Origin: Ampullaceana balthica | Taxonomy: Eukaryota; Mollusca; Gastropoda; Lymnaeidae | NCBI GenBank assembly: GCA_944989445.1 | Contig: CALYLW010000042.1 | Location: forward strand, 543,242-607,241 | Length of the DNA: 64,000 nt | Direction: 5' to 3' | Shown here: positions 24,101 to 33,914 of the stretch, in pieces | How the letters are laid out: every line of letters begins with the position of its first letter | Numbering within the stretch: position 1 is the stretch's first letter | Translations under genes and position numbers: made by a program | The notes under the pieces: generated by a model | The model's input: the letters and a program-made list of their open reading frames with translations, nothing else | Told to the model about the DNA's origin: nothing | Databases searched by the model: none

Positions 24101-26461
24101 ATTGCAATATTGTATTGGTATTGGTAGTATTGCCAATACTTTTTTAAGTATTGGGACGATATTGCAATACTTCTTGAAATTTGATATTGGTATTGGTATT
24201 GCCAATAATTATTTTTGATATTGGTATTGATTTTTAACCAATACTAAAAGCAATATTCAATAAATTCTCTACAACATTGGTTGTGAATAAAGCTGAATAT
24301 AATAATTTTTTCTTTGGTGTCGCCATCTTGCGAGTGACATTGCCAAACAATTTTTGAATGAAACCGATCAGTTGTAGCTTCTGAAAAGATCAAGGATTCA
24401 CTTGGTATGCTTTTGGTAACACCTGGTGAAACCCGGTGGAATTCAATGTATGATGCTGTCACCAGAGTTTACAACATTCTCTGTGTAAGTGACATGGAAG
24501 TTAAGTTTGACAAACTTTGTTATGAACTTGATATCAAAAGACTACAGCCTGTACAGAAAACATTTGTTAAAGAGTATGTTGCTGTTATGAAGCCTGTTTG
24601 CTGTGGACTAGATATTTTGCAGGGTGAAACTAAAAAAGACATTGGACTTGGTTTCCTTCTACCAAAACTTGTGATGAAGGCTCGGTTAAAAGTGTTTCTT
24701 GATCAAGGAAAGAATGATCGGCTCGTAATTTGTTCTCCATTAGCTTCATGTCTTTTGAATGCCATCGATAGAAGATTTTCAAACATGTTTGACAGCTTTG
24801 ATGCTCAGCTGGCATCCGTTGTACATCCCAAATTCAAGTTGGACTGGATAGATGATGATTTACAGCGTTCGCATCTTATTGAAGCACTGAAGAGACGCGT
24901 TTCACAATCACTGTTGGTTGCTCCTACTGATGATCAGAAAGCAACATCGGCTGCTGCTGATGGTACAGATAATCAGCCAGACATCTTCGCTGGATTGTCA
25001 GCCAAACGACATCGTGTGAATGATTCACCTGATGTGAATCAAGAAATTAATAATTACTTGGCAGACACTTCAGACAGTATTGCATCATTGGATGCCTATC
25101 CACATATCCGTAAAATATACATAGACCTGAATACAGGACTTCCTTCAAGCGCTGCTGTTGAAAGGTTGTTTTCATTAAGAGGACGAGTATTTTCCCCTCT
25201 TCGTTCACGACTGAGCAGTGCGCATTTTGAAATGGTTACTTGTGATGCAATCCACTGACTCGGTCTGACTGTTTTTACTATAGTATGATGTTTAACCGTT
25301 TATGTATCATTTGCTTTTCTATGACAGTCATTTGCTTCATTCATCCATTCATTCATCCATCCATCCATTCATTCATTCACAATATGTGTACAGTATACAT
25401 ATTAAAAATCTTGTTGCTTAAGGACGTTAAGGTGTGCCGACTTATTTAATATGTTGTCAAAGACTTTTGAATGCTTTGAGGAAAACTGATGAAGCAAGTG
25501 TTAACTATTGAACAAAATTTGGTTAAAAATACATTGTCTAAATTTGCCAAAAATGTTGTTATCGTTTATCGATGTAAGTGATATAGAGCGAGGAATTACG
25601 TATTTGCGTTTTATTCGTCGAATGACCCAAATATTGGTATTGGTAAGACAATAATAAATAAATATTGGTATTGGTATTGCAATACTGGTTTTAAAATTGT
25701 ATTGGTATTGGTATTGCCAATAGATTTTACAGGCAGTATTGGTATTGGTATTGCCAAAAATTTTTTTTTAGTATTTTTAACAACCCTGCAAATAGCTTCA
25801 TATTCCTCTAACCTAATTGTTGATCCCGACCCCCTCCCCCAACCGTGTTTATGGGGAAAATAGCGACGAAATTTTTGGTATCATTTATATTGATATTTAA
25901 TAATAGAAATGTATTTTTTTTTAAAATAATAAAAGCGTTAAATATATTAATTATCTTTTTTTTAAATTACACCTTTTGGTAACGATTTGGAACCGTTAGC
26001 AAAATTTTAGGTGTTGTCAGATGAGGGTGATGGTTGTTTCAATCACACTTTTTCTGTATAACCGTGAAATAGTGCCTTATTATTGTTTTTTATTGACTTT
26101 TTGTACTCTGCACATGAAGTGCGTGTGTTAAAATTGTAAAGGATTGTTAAGACATTTCGAAAAAAAATTTAGCAAATGTTTATATTGTGTTTTAGGGGAG
26201 TTCACTTGAAGCGTAAAACAAAAAAAACAACACAATTTTAACATTTCAATATTACATTTATCTTCACAATAAACCGTAACCTCGACCCAACGCTTGATTA
26301 CCTGTGTCTAAGTAAGCCTCCCCCTTGATGTTCGCCCCTGGTATAAATATAACAGCCGCCTCATCTCCCTCGGTTGTCATTGGGGGGATTATACGTGACG
26401 TCACGGCAACACTTCCGGTGAACTGTGACATCAACATTGCGATGAGTATTAACGGCGCCAT
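15169..26461 (-). CDS. Secreted alpha/beta hydrolase, six exons, complete
   Basis: Exons in transcript order: 26461-26302, 23792-23616, 20404-20236, 18917-18632, 17420-17118, 15519-15169. All junctions are GT-AG and phases agree, giving 481 aa. The start at 26461 is chosen because [19 protein letters not shown] is a good signal peptide. [10 protein letters not shown] (~43-52) looks like the oxyanion loop. The nucleophile elbow is AHSLG with Ser110. LTLSGELDG holds a candidate acid, Asp156, and [10 protein letters not shown] a candidate base, His195. The Ser-Asp-His order and spacing fit an esterase/lipase-like alpha/beta hydrolase distantly resembling chlorophyllase and dienelactone-hydrolase types. 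The C-terminal ~280 residues are not a domain I recognise. Substrate is unknown; the signal peptide implies secretion. Its start and introns are unremarkable except that the exon 3 donor is tandemly triplicated. Confidence 0.85.
16155..16940. repeat. 26-bp minisatellites (two related blocks)
   Basis: 16155-16290 has units of ACACCATCCCAACTATTTAG; 16305-16940 has about 24 units of CTCACCTATTTAATATATCA then CATTCT. Both periods are 26 bp and share CTATTTA, so one probably derives from the other. The array fills the intron between the last two exons of the minus-strand hydrolase gene. Confidence 0.93.
18150..18320 (+). mobile_element. LINE reverse-transcriptase C-terminal fragment
   Basis: With one frame change, the + strand reads [16 protein letters not shown] followed by [19 protein letters not shown], the typical C-terminal region of non-LTR retrotransposon polymerases (a helix, then CxxC...H zinc-knuckle-like spacing ending in VEHLL-type residues). 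It is a short, broken fragment in an intron of the hydrolase gene. Confidence 0.7.
19077..19270. mobile_element. hAT-like MITE, 194 bp
   Basis: Inverted termini CAGTGCCGGATTTA and TAAATCCGGCACTG. Flanks CTTGCCAG and TTTGCCAA agree at 6 of 8 positions and are probably a decayed 8-bp target duplication. There is no coding content. Confidence 0.78.
19562..20052. repeat. 24-bp minisatellite, about 20 copies
   Basis: Unit TTCACCATTGTGTTGGGACC plus AATA, with A/C variants at one position. The 24-bp period is a multiple of 3, so several frames stay open on both strands and give low-complexity peptides (such as repeated PNTMVNIG). Lying in an intron, with no start or splice context, these are not genes. 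Confidence 0.95.
20183..20247. repeat. Triplicated 5' splice site of hydrolase exon 3
   Basis: Three copies of a 23-bp unit. On the minus strand, exon 3 ends with GAATATGA followed by donor GTAGGTCATTGTGTT, and the next units repeat AAAATGAGTAGGTTATTGTG and CAATATGAGTAGGTCATG. Each unit carries an ATGA|GTAGGT donor. The exonic copy is the first in transcript direction. Confidence 0.85.
20724..20908. mobile_element. hAT-type MITE, 185 bp
   Basis: Termini CAGTGCTTCTCAAACG and CACTTTGAGAAGCACTG, with an exact 8-bp target duplication TTCTAGAT (20716-20723 and 20909-20916). The interior repeats GGACCGGCGG-like motifs. A related right end is seen at about 48914-48942. Confidence 0.88.
21073..23022 (-). 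mobile_element. hAT transposon, 1950 bp, BED-finger remnant
   Basis: Termini TAGAC and GTCTA with exact 8-bp target duplication GTTTCAAC (21065-21072 and 23023-23030), confirmed by the uninterrupted paralogous site near 56060. Subterminal DNA is full of CGGCTGA/CGGCGGA motifs. On the minus strand, 21573-21794 encodes a BED zinc-finger start ([14 protein letters not shown] then VYCQLC), and 21049-21456 carries hAT N-terminal core sequence ([20 protein letters not shown]). The transposase is incomplete: the catalytic and dimerisation parts are absent, and a long inverted repeat occupies the interior. Confidence 0.85.
21885..22490. repeat. Foldback structure with about 200-bp arms
   Basis: The left arm (about 21885-22092) and right arm (about 22268-22490) are imperfect reverse complements: CGGCCCTTGACGCTACATAA and TATGTGGCGTCAAGGGCCG, then TTTGTTTATCTAGCACCCT and AGGGTGTTAGATAAACAAA. 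The loop is about 175 bp. It lies wholly inside the hAT at 21073-23022. It may be a second nested foldback element or an inverted duplication of the hAT interior. Confidence 0.8.
23858..23932. repeat. Short perfect-stem hairpin (possible MITE remnant)
   Basis: AAAAGTTTACGCTTTTTTTC pairs with AAAAAAAGCGTAAACTTTTT around a loop of about 35 bp. It is in the first intron of the hydrolase gene. No clear target duplication was seen. Confidence 0.65.
24088..25788 (+). mobile_element. hAT transposon, 1701 bp, internally deleted
   Basis: Termini CAGGGTTTTTAATA and AACAACCCTG with exact 8-bp target duplication CAAATAGC (24080-24087 and 25789-25796). Both subterminal regions are packed with TATTGGTATTGG/ATTGCCAATA motifs, candidate transposase-binding sites. 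Only the C-terminal half of a transposase remains (next entry). Confidence 0.92.
24407..25258 (+). pseudogene. hAT transposase C-terminal half, open for 283 codons
   Basis: The frame contains the hAT dimerisation domain near its end: [20 protein letters not shown] followed by [20 protein letters not shown] (about residues 235-275). [10 protein letters not shown] at the start is the conserved segment after the hAT insertion domain. The BED finger, the first catalytic Asp and the N-terminal core are missing and no donor frame upstream supplies them, so it should not be an active transposase. The frame is uninterrupted over about 850 bp, more than other transposon remnants here, which suggests recent decay or, less likely, retained use. 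It is in the first intron of the hydrolase gene, opposite strand. Confidence 0.85.
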
Positions 26462-27233
26462 CGACTGAAGCGATCTGCAATTTTCTTTTGAATTATACAA
26501 ACATGAAAATTACATTTATAAGGAATACATTCTACGTACAATAATATGATAAGAGTAACTAAACCATATGCTTATGCGACGTACGAGTTGAATGATTTGT
26601 ATAACATAAATAAATATCTTTTCAAACAAACCTGTTTATTTACGAACCAAACAACGGAGCTGCCAAAAAAAAATATATAGTTTGAAAAATAGTGGGAGTT
26701 AATTCTCGTCTTCTCATTAACAAAACAATCTATGCCAGGGGCTCCCAGACTGCTGGACTTGGGTGTCAGTTGAATGGAACTCGTGATGAACTCTTTAGCC
26801 AGGTAAAATCCTAAAGTTTGATCAATTTTCCATAAACTTCGACATAAACACAATTTCTTGAAAGAAGGATAACACGAAAAGCGATCTTCACAAATATTGA
26901 TTAAGTTTTTTTAATTACTGGGAATTTGCATTGAGAACCCATGTAGAAATAGTTCGCGCGTCAAGTAACCCGATAAGGGACGTCAATATGTCTGTTCTCA
27001 CCAACAGAAAGCTTGGCCTATATTATTACAATCTTGATATTTCGGTTAGCTATTCGAAAGTTTCGACCCATTATCGTAGTCGCATCTTGCTTCTAAGCCT
27101 ACCAAGAATAAAAGCAACATTTTAGTGAAATTTTTTTAATAAGCATAATATTATTTAATTTTACTATGGCGCCAAAGTGTTACAAATTTTTACAAAGGAA
27201 AACATCATTTAATTACCTCACTAATTTGAATAA

Positions 27234-28948
27234 GGGGCCGTCCATAAATGACGTCACGCACCTAAGGGGGGAGGGGGGTCAAACTTTTGTGACGATGCGT
27301 GACGAGGGGGAGGGAGGAGGGTTGAAGAAATGTGACGTCACATCAAAAGGGTAACTTTAAATAAAACTTCCACTGAAATATTTGGTCGCTTACAATTTAT
27401 TTAATGACTTTTTGCTTCTTTTTTGTTACTTTTTTTTTAAATAAGTGCTTCTCAATGTGCCGGTCGGCAGGCCATCAGACGCTGGTTGGCGTAAGCTATC
27501 AAGACACGAAAATTAAATCTAATTATAATCCTTAAGTTGAGAATCCACAAGATAACGTATGAAATTGTTACACTGCGTCGTTTGATGTTGACATCAAAGC
27601 ATTTGTGATGTAACCGCGGCTCCGTTTGGTTCTCTCATGGCAAGAGTCAAACTTTTTTGCCCGTTACCCCAAAATATACAAGTTTATGTGTGCGTTACCC
27701 CCTCCCCCCAACCCCCAGATTCTAGGTCCTGCTCACGTGACTCGGGGATTTGGTGGAGCGTCGTTAGCCCCCCCCCCACCCCCTAAAATGCTACTGGGGA
27801 GTTTTACAAGCATGACAAGTGTCTAAAAATGATCTGAATAGGATTATGTGTAGATATTTTAAGTCAAAACGACACGGAATATCCTTTTTCTTTAAAAGTG
27901 GAGGGGGGATCTATTTGAAAGAATTAAAAACGTTTTAAGTTTGATATAATTGTTTGATTAGTTTTTGGTCAAACGCCCCTGGCCATTCTAGTCTTCTAGA
28001 TTTAGATATAATGGTAAATGAGCCCATTTAAAATTAACTTTATTGATTGAATGCATTAAATTCTTGACATCGCAATTCGAGAGGAGCACAAAACAACTTT
28101 TCTTCTTAGCTCAGTTTTTAAGGCATTAATTTTAAATATCACAGAAAGGATACGGGATACAGACAAGTCATGTGGATTAAGATTATTGTCACTCGTGTCA
28201 ATATAAATGAAAGTAGGGTAGAATTAGTTGTCTTCGTATAGTACGTAGGTTAGAAATCAACATAGTTGTCAAATTTTTAAAAAATGCATTTTCTGGAAGG
28301 AACCGGTTCAATAATGGGCATATGTTCCAAGCGTACACGGGCACATGACGTATTTTAATATATCTAGTGGATTGTAGTGGATGTTATATGTCCCAAATGA
28401 GTCTGCATTACCCCCAAGAATTCTCCTTTTGACCCCAGATTAGGATATTAACGTCTGTCCGCCGACCTCTTTCTTACGGGTTGCCCGTCAGTCAATTGAG
28501 GGATTTTTTAAAATACATTTTAAAAATGTTATTTTTAAATATTTTTTTTCTTAACAAGACGTTAACCGTGATGATTAATAGTCAATGTTTAATTTGTATG
28601 CATTAAAATAAAATATAATCTAAGGATGTTAACACAGTTCGTTTTCTGAAGGCCGGTTAAAGGTTTTTTTAAAATGCTTCACACGGGTTACGATATTACA
28701 ATGTAGATCTTCACTAAATAAATAATAAATACTTAAATGACAATAAACGTGATTTGAAACATAATTATATTCAAATAGAAAATAAAGTTGAGTTTTTTTT
28801 TGTGTTGTTTTTTTTTGGGGGGGGGGTGTCAAAGATTTGTGACGTATTTTTAGAGGGGGGGGGTCTAAGTTTTTGTGACGACGCGTGACAAGGGGGGGAG
28901 GGGGTAAAAATAGGCAAAAATCGCGTGCCGTCATTTATGCACGGCCCC
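27234..28948. mobile_element. GGGGCCGTCC-type DNA transposon, 1.7 kb, non-coding
   Basis: Termini GGGGCCGTCCATAAATGACG and GTCATTTATGCACGGCCCC (one mismatch), flanked by TAA on both sides, a 3-bp duplication that would suit PIF/Harbinger-like elements. Subterminal G-rich tracts and GTGACG motifs repeat. Interior 27440-28010 matches 48953-49500 in reverse complement. I find no transposase frame. Confidence 0.75.
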
Positions 28949-29244
28949 TAACAGAGTAACTCAATAGAGGAATGACGAACATTTTTGGCTGTTGATTGAG
29001 TCAGCTCATAATCATGTCAACGAGTTAATATCGACGCTGACATATTTGTCTTTTAAACTTGTAGGTACATGATATTTTACCTAAGAAGTAACTTATAATT
29101 ATTTTTGCTTATCAACTCTATAATGTTAAAATTTATTGAAATTTGAATATAAAATTATGTCACTGGTTCACTTGCAGATTATTAGTAGGGAAAAGGTTCA
29201 AGGTTAAATACGGTAAAATTCTTATGTTACAACGTGTGTTCGAT

Positions 29245-29755
29245 TGAAAGTACCACTATATAATACTGTACCACTATATAATACTGTACCACTATATAAT
29301 ACTGTACCACTATATAATACTGTACCACTATATAATACTGTAACACTATATAATACAGTACCACTATATAATACCGTACCACTATATAATACCGTGCCAC
29401 TATATAATACCGTGCCACTATATAATACCGTGCCACTATATAATACTGTGCCACTATATAATACTGTACCACTATATAATACTGTACCACTATATAATAC
29501 TGTACCACTATATAATACTGTACCACTATATAATACTGTACCACTATATAATACTGTACCACTATATAATACTGTACAACTATATAATACTGTACCACTA
29601 CTATATAATACTGTATTACTATATAACACTGTACCACTACTATATAATACTGTACCACTACTATATAATACTGTACCACTATATAATACTGTACCACTAT
29701 ATAATACTGTACCACTACTATATAATACTGTACCACTATATAATACTGTATTTAA
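29245..29755. repeat. 18-bp satellite, about 27 copies
   Basis: Unit CTGTACCACTATATAATA, some copies with an extra CTA (21 bp). Periods of 18 and 21 keep frames open on both strands and produce spurious ORFs of up to 226 codons. No start or splice context supports coding. Confidence 0.95.
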
Positions 29756-30587
29756 TCTACGAAGAGGCCCCATCAACCACACCCACACGTTTTTCCATCC
29801 TATGAATTGGTGCCCATGTCTATGGCTTCGGTGTACTATAGTGGATCCCACCCCCTCCCATAACACACCAAATAAGATACGTGGGGGGGGGAGGAGGGAA
29901 GATAAATATAAAACTGAGGTTTAAAATTTTTAATTTTTAACATTACAAACGTTTTCAACTATTTAGGGGCCATCCATATATTACGTACGTGTCACGTGTG
30001 AACCACGATTTGGATGACGGAGAGGGCACGTGAGTGAAAGCGCGGGAAGAAATGGGGTTGAAGGTTCGAGAGTATGATGAAGGGTTGTCAGAATTCTGGT
30101 GTAAATGGCGGATGTGTGTTTGAGGACTCCACGTTGTTTAACCTCAAATTATATATGTACTGTGCATAGTGTAGATATTAAAGTTGTTTTTATTGAAACC
30201 AGTTCTTATGAGAATTATTGTATGCAAGGTTATGTATTGAGAGAACGCCTACACGATATAGTAATAAGTAAAACATCACGAAGATGTTACATTGGTGTCA
30301 AAGTAAAAGTGATTAAGATTACCATTAGTCCTAAGTGAACAAAGTACAGGAAGGAGGTATTCGTGGAAGTGACAATTATTTTGTGTATTCAAAAGAGGGA
30401 AGTATTAATTGAAGGCAGAAATATTGTGAGCCATCGTAATTTATGAATATTCAAGTTCGTAAGCAGATGTGAATAAACTTTTGTGGTTCAATGAAATATT
30501 TGATACAAGAATTTTTCAAAATGGCGGCTTGACTTCCCACATTGCAGCTAGACGCACCGAATCTGAGTCAAGTGCAAGGCACACTTA

Positions 30588-30957
30588 TCTTATCTTATCT
30601 TATCTTATCTTATCTGTTTATAGACGCTCCTTCTATACAGAAGATTATTGCGTCCTACGCTTATCTATGGTTTGTGTTTAGTCCTGCATTTTTATTAGAG
30701 ATTTAAATGTTGATAAAGTGTTGGTTTTCCTGGATTCTTCAGGCAACCCATTCCACGCCCGAATTCCGGACGGGAAGAAGGAAAACTTGTATGTGTTTGT
30801 TCTTGCATACGGAATAAGAAAGGTGTTTTTATCCATATGTCTATCTGAGGGTTGTATTAAGTTATCTTTGTGTTGTATTTCTAAATTAGAATTAATTGCT
30901 TTATGTATGATTACTACTTTGCTCTTGGTTCTTCTATCCTCTAGTGTTTCAACGTGA
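30588..30957 (-). mobile_element. LINE 3' end (non-LTR retrotransposon fragment)
   Basis: On the minus strand it encodes the end of a LINE polymerase with KFSFFPSGIRAWNGLPEESR then STFKSLI, the usual C-terminal signature of CR1/Jockey-like elements. The 3' tail reads CTTCTGTATAGAAGGAGCGT and ends in (GATAA)n, a short-repeat tail. A second copy is at 49675-49985. The tail matches the SINE family in this window. Confidence 0.78.
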
Positions 30958-31436
30958 CACAGGCCATTACTAATAATTCCAAAAAAGAAATGTAAATAAA
31001 CCTGGAACTTGAGAAGCTATGGACTATTAACAACTGTGTCAGTGTGAATTATAAATCATGGAACGGAATTTGTATTCATTCATTGTTTGAAAAGTGTGAT
31101 AATTGCAATTTGGATTAATGGATTGAACTTAAGTGTCTAAAAACTACTCTAAAGTTCGGAAATTGGAAAATTTGACTAAGTGACTTATTTTATTCAAAAC
31201 TTTGTGTTTTGTCAATCTGAGGGAGCGTATATATAAAGTATACTTAAGATCCCGTGTGAGGATGCTTTGTTGCCTCATTTTGTCAAAATCAAATTTAATG
31301 GTTTAGATGTGACACTTGTTTGGACTTAACATTTTTTAAATCAAGATGTTCTATTTGGAGGATTCATACCTTAATAAATAAAATACTTACATTCAATACT
31401 GAATTGCTTGAGTCATATTATTCCATAAAACTAAAC

Positions 31437-32447
31437 ATGGATTACTGTGAAAAATTCACTGCCATAGCAGAAAAGATCGGATTAAGTGGAAAAGAAATGA
31501 AAGATTTCATTGAAGAGAAAGTTAAAGAAGCTAAAGAAGAAGAAAAGCAAAGAATAGCTGAAGAAAGAGCAATGCAAAAAAATTGCTGAAGAAAAAGAGA
31601 GGCAAAAGCGAATAATTGAGAGAGAAGAAAGAGCTGCAAGAAGAGAACTTGAACAACTTAAAAATGAAAAGTTAAAACTACAAATTGATTTAGAGAGTAG
31701 AGGCCACAATCCTGGTAATGACACAATAGAAGGTCAGCACCAAAGGATACTATCAAGTTAGAAAATATGATAGCCAGAAAGAAAAAATGGATGTTTATCT
31801 GGATTATTTTGAATCCATAATGGCCATGAAAGGTTATGATGAAGAAGATTGGCCAGCACAACTGATGACTCAACTAACTTGAGAAGCATTTGAAGCTTAC
31901 AACAGTTTAGTCAATGAAGACAAAAACATATATAAAAATGTCAAAAAGGCACTTCTATGTCATTTCGGAAAGTCAGAAAATGATTATAGAAAAGAATTTC
32001 ATGAAATGAGAATCAAGATGGACAAAGATCCACAGATCATAGTACATGAAGCACAAGTTAAATTAACAAAATGGCTGGAACTGACAGCAATAGATACGAG
32101 CAATCCAAAGGCCATACTAGACATGGTGTTAATTGACAAGTTCTTAGAAAATGCAACACCAGCTCTATTCACATATTTAACTGATAAGAAAGTTCGTACT
32201 CAAGCAGAGCTAACAAATGCATTACGCACATTCAAATACTCTCATCCAAATGTGAAATGGATAAGAGACAAGATATCTTTGCAGCAATACAAATTAAAAA
32301 CCAAGAAAAAATACAAGGAATGAGAAACCAGAGTCTGCCAAACCAAGGCAACAGACAAACTATTTGCTGGTACTGTAACAAGCCAGGACATATGGCGAGG
32401 CAGTGTTACCACACTAAAGGACAACCAAATAGGGTTGTCCTTTAAGA
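31437..32447 (+). pseudogene. Retrotransposon gag-like gene, frame-broken
   Basis: It begins with MDYCEKFTAIAEKIGLSG and a Lys/Glu-rich coiled-coil stretch, continues into a capsid/SCAN-like region (DVYLDYFESIMAMKGYDEED near 31800; long helical segment 32006-32300), and ends with a CCHC zinc knuckle (CWYCNKPGHMARQC) near 32363-32405. At least three breaks are visible: a frame change near 31585, another near 31750, an in-frame stop near 31878, and a further frame change before the knuckle. It is non-functional as it stands. Confidence 0.82.
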
Positions 32448-32884
32448 AAGAAAACAGAAGAAAAATCAAGACAAGGTCATTTTGAAAACAAAGGTAGACA
32501 CGGTTCGAGAGTATGATGAAGGGTTGTCAGAATTCTGGTGTAAATCGCGGACGTGTGTTTGAGGACTCCACGTTGTATAACCTCAAATTATATATGTGCT
32601 GTGCATAGTGTAGATATTAAAGTTGTTTTATTGAAACCAGTTCTTCTGAGGATTATTGTGTGCAAGGTTATGTATTGAGAGAACGCCTACAAGATATATT
32701 AATAAGTAAAACATCACGAAGACGTTACAGTACGCACAAAAGTCGTATTTTCGTACCCCCTTCCCCCCTGTTGCACCCTGTACGTTTTCGTAACCCCCTC
32801 CCCTAAGCGTACGTACTAATTTACTACCCCCCCCCCGTTTGAAAAATTATTTTTTAAGCCAGAGTCTAAAGATATTGATTTTAC

Positions 32885-33310
32885 TCTATGGGACCGTCCA
32901 TAAATGACGTCACGCGCCTAGGGAAGGGGGGGCACGCATTTGTGACGATTTGTAACGAGGTGGAGGGGGGTGTTTAAGAAATGGGACGTCACATCAAAAT
33001 GCGCAACTTTAAATAAAAGTTCTACTAAAATATTTGATTACTTGCAATTTATTTAATGACGTTTTCAAAGGCTTATTCCGTGTTACGATTATTAGAGTGA
33101 AGTCTTACACTAAATAAACACTTAAATGGTAAAAAAAAGTAATTTGCAACATGCTAATTTTCAATCAGAAAATACAGCTTTTAAGGGGTGTGTCAAGCTT
33201 TGTGACGCCATATTGGAGGAGGACTATGTTTTTGTGACGAAGTGTGATGGGAGGGGGGGGGTTAAAATCGGATCAAATCGCGTGACGTCATTTATGGACG
33301 TTCCCTTTAA
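32885..33310. mobile_element. GTCCATAAATGAC-family MITE, about 420 bp
   Basis: Left end GGGACCGTCCATAAATGACG, right end CGTGACGTCATTTATGGACG; subterminal G-rich tracts and GTGACG repeats as in the 27234 element. The internal 95-codon frame has no homology I recognise. Confidence 0.75.
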
Positions 33311-33914
33311 TATTGTGTTTTCCATGTTGAAATTATCGAAGAAATACAATAGAACATTTAAATTGTATCGTCTGCATAAAAAAACTGATAAAATAGAACA
33401 ATATAAGCAGTGAAATTACCCTCCCGTTATGTATATACAACAGCTGAGGCACCAGTCGGCGAAAGAGAAACTTCTACTAATTTCTAGAAATGTAAATGTA
33501 AATCGGAAGGATATATTTTAGTAATATGTGAAAGTTTGGTCTGAATCAAATGTTTATTACTTCCAAGTAATTAAAAGCTGAAAATTTCGATTGCATAAAA
33601 TTATAAAACATAAATTGCATATCAGTCTTGACTCAGTCGGTCTCGAATGCCATTTGCAGACTGAATGGTTTACGTTACTAGGCTCAGTATTATGCAAATA
33701 AAATTTGTTGTACGTACGTACACATTCAGTCGAGACCCCCCTCCCCATATGCATACATACGCAAAATGCCGTTAAGTAAAGACCCCCCACACTCCTTGCG
33801 TACATAATATATGGTTGGCCACTAAGCAATAACGTTTGTCAATTCAGTTTTTAAAATTTGGATATCTAAAAAAAATTGAACATAAATCATCAACTTCATC
33901 AAACACATACTGGT

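Larger units (their letters stand above)
30063..32729 (+). mobile_element. LTR retroelement reduced to gag, with two LTRs
   Basis: Direct repeats 30063-30291 and 32502-32729 (about 229 and 228 bp, very similar, both ending in TTACA) flank the element. Right after the 5' LTR is TTGGTGTCAAAGT, a plausible tRNA primer-binding site. The interior holds only gag-like sequence; no protease, reverse transcriptase or integrase is visible, and the 3' LTR follows the gag zinc knuckle within about 60 bp. A LINE 3' end (30588-30957) lies between the 5' LTR and gag. I could not find a clean target duplication or canonical TG start, so exact LTR ends are uncertain by about 10 bp. Confidence 0.82.

Noticed and set aside
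26572..26853. 93-codon minus-strand frame upstream of the hydrolase start
   Set aside because: Could hold a 5' UTR exon, but no signal peptide continuity, motif or splice evidence ties it to the gene.
29222..29924. Frames of 169-226 codons on both strands
   Set aside because: 18/21-bp satellite artefact.
31442..31873. Minus-strand Ser/Phe/Leu-rich frames
   Set aside because: Antisense of the A/G-rich coiled-coil part of gag.
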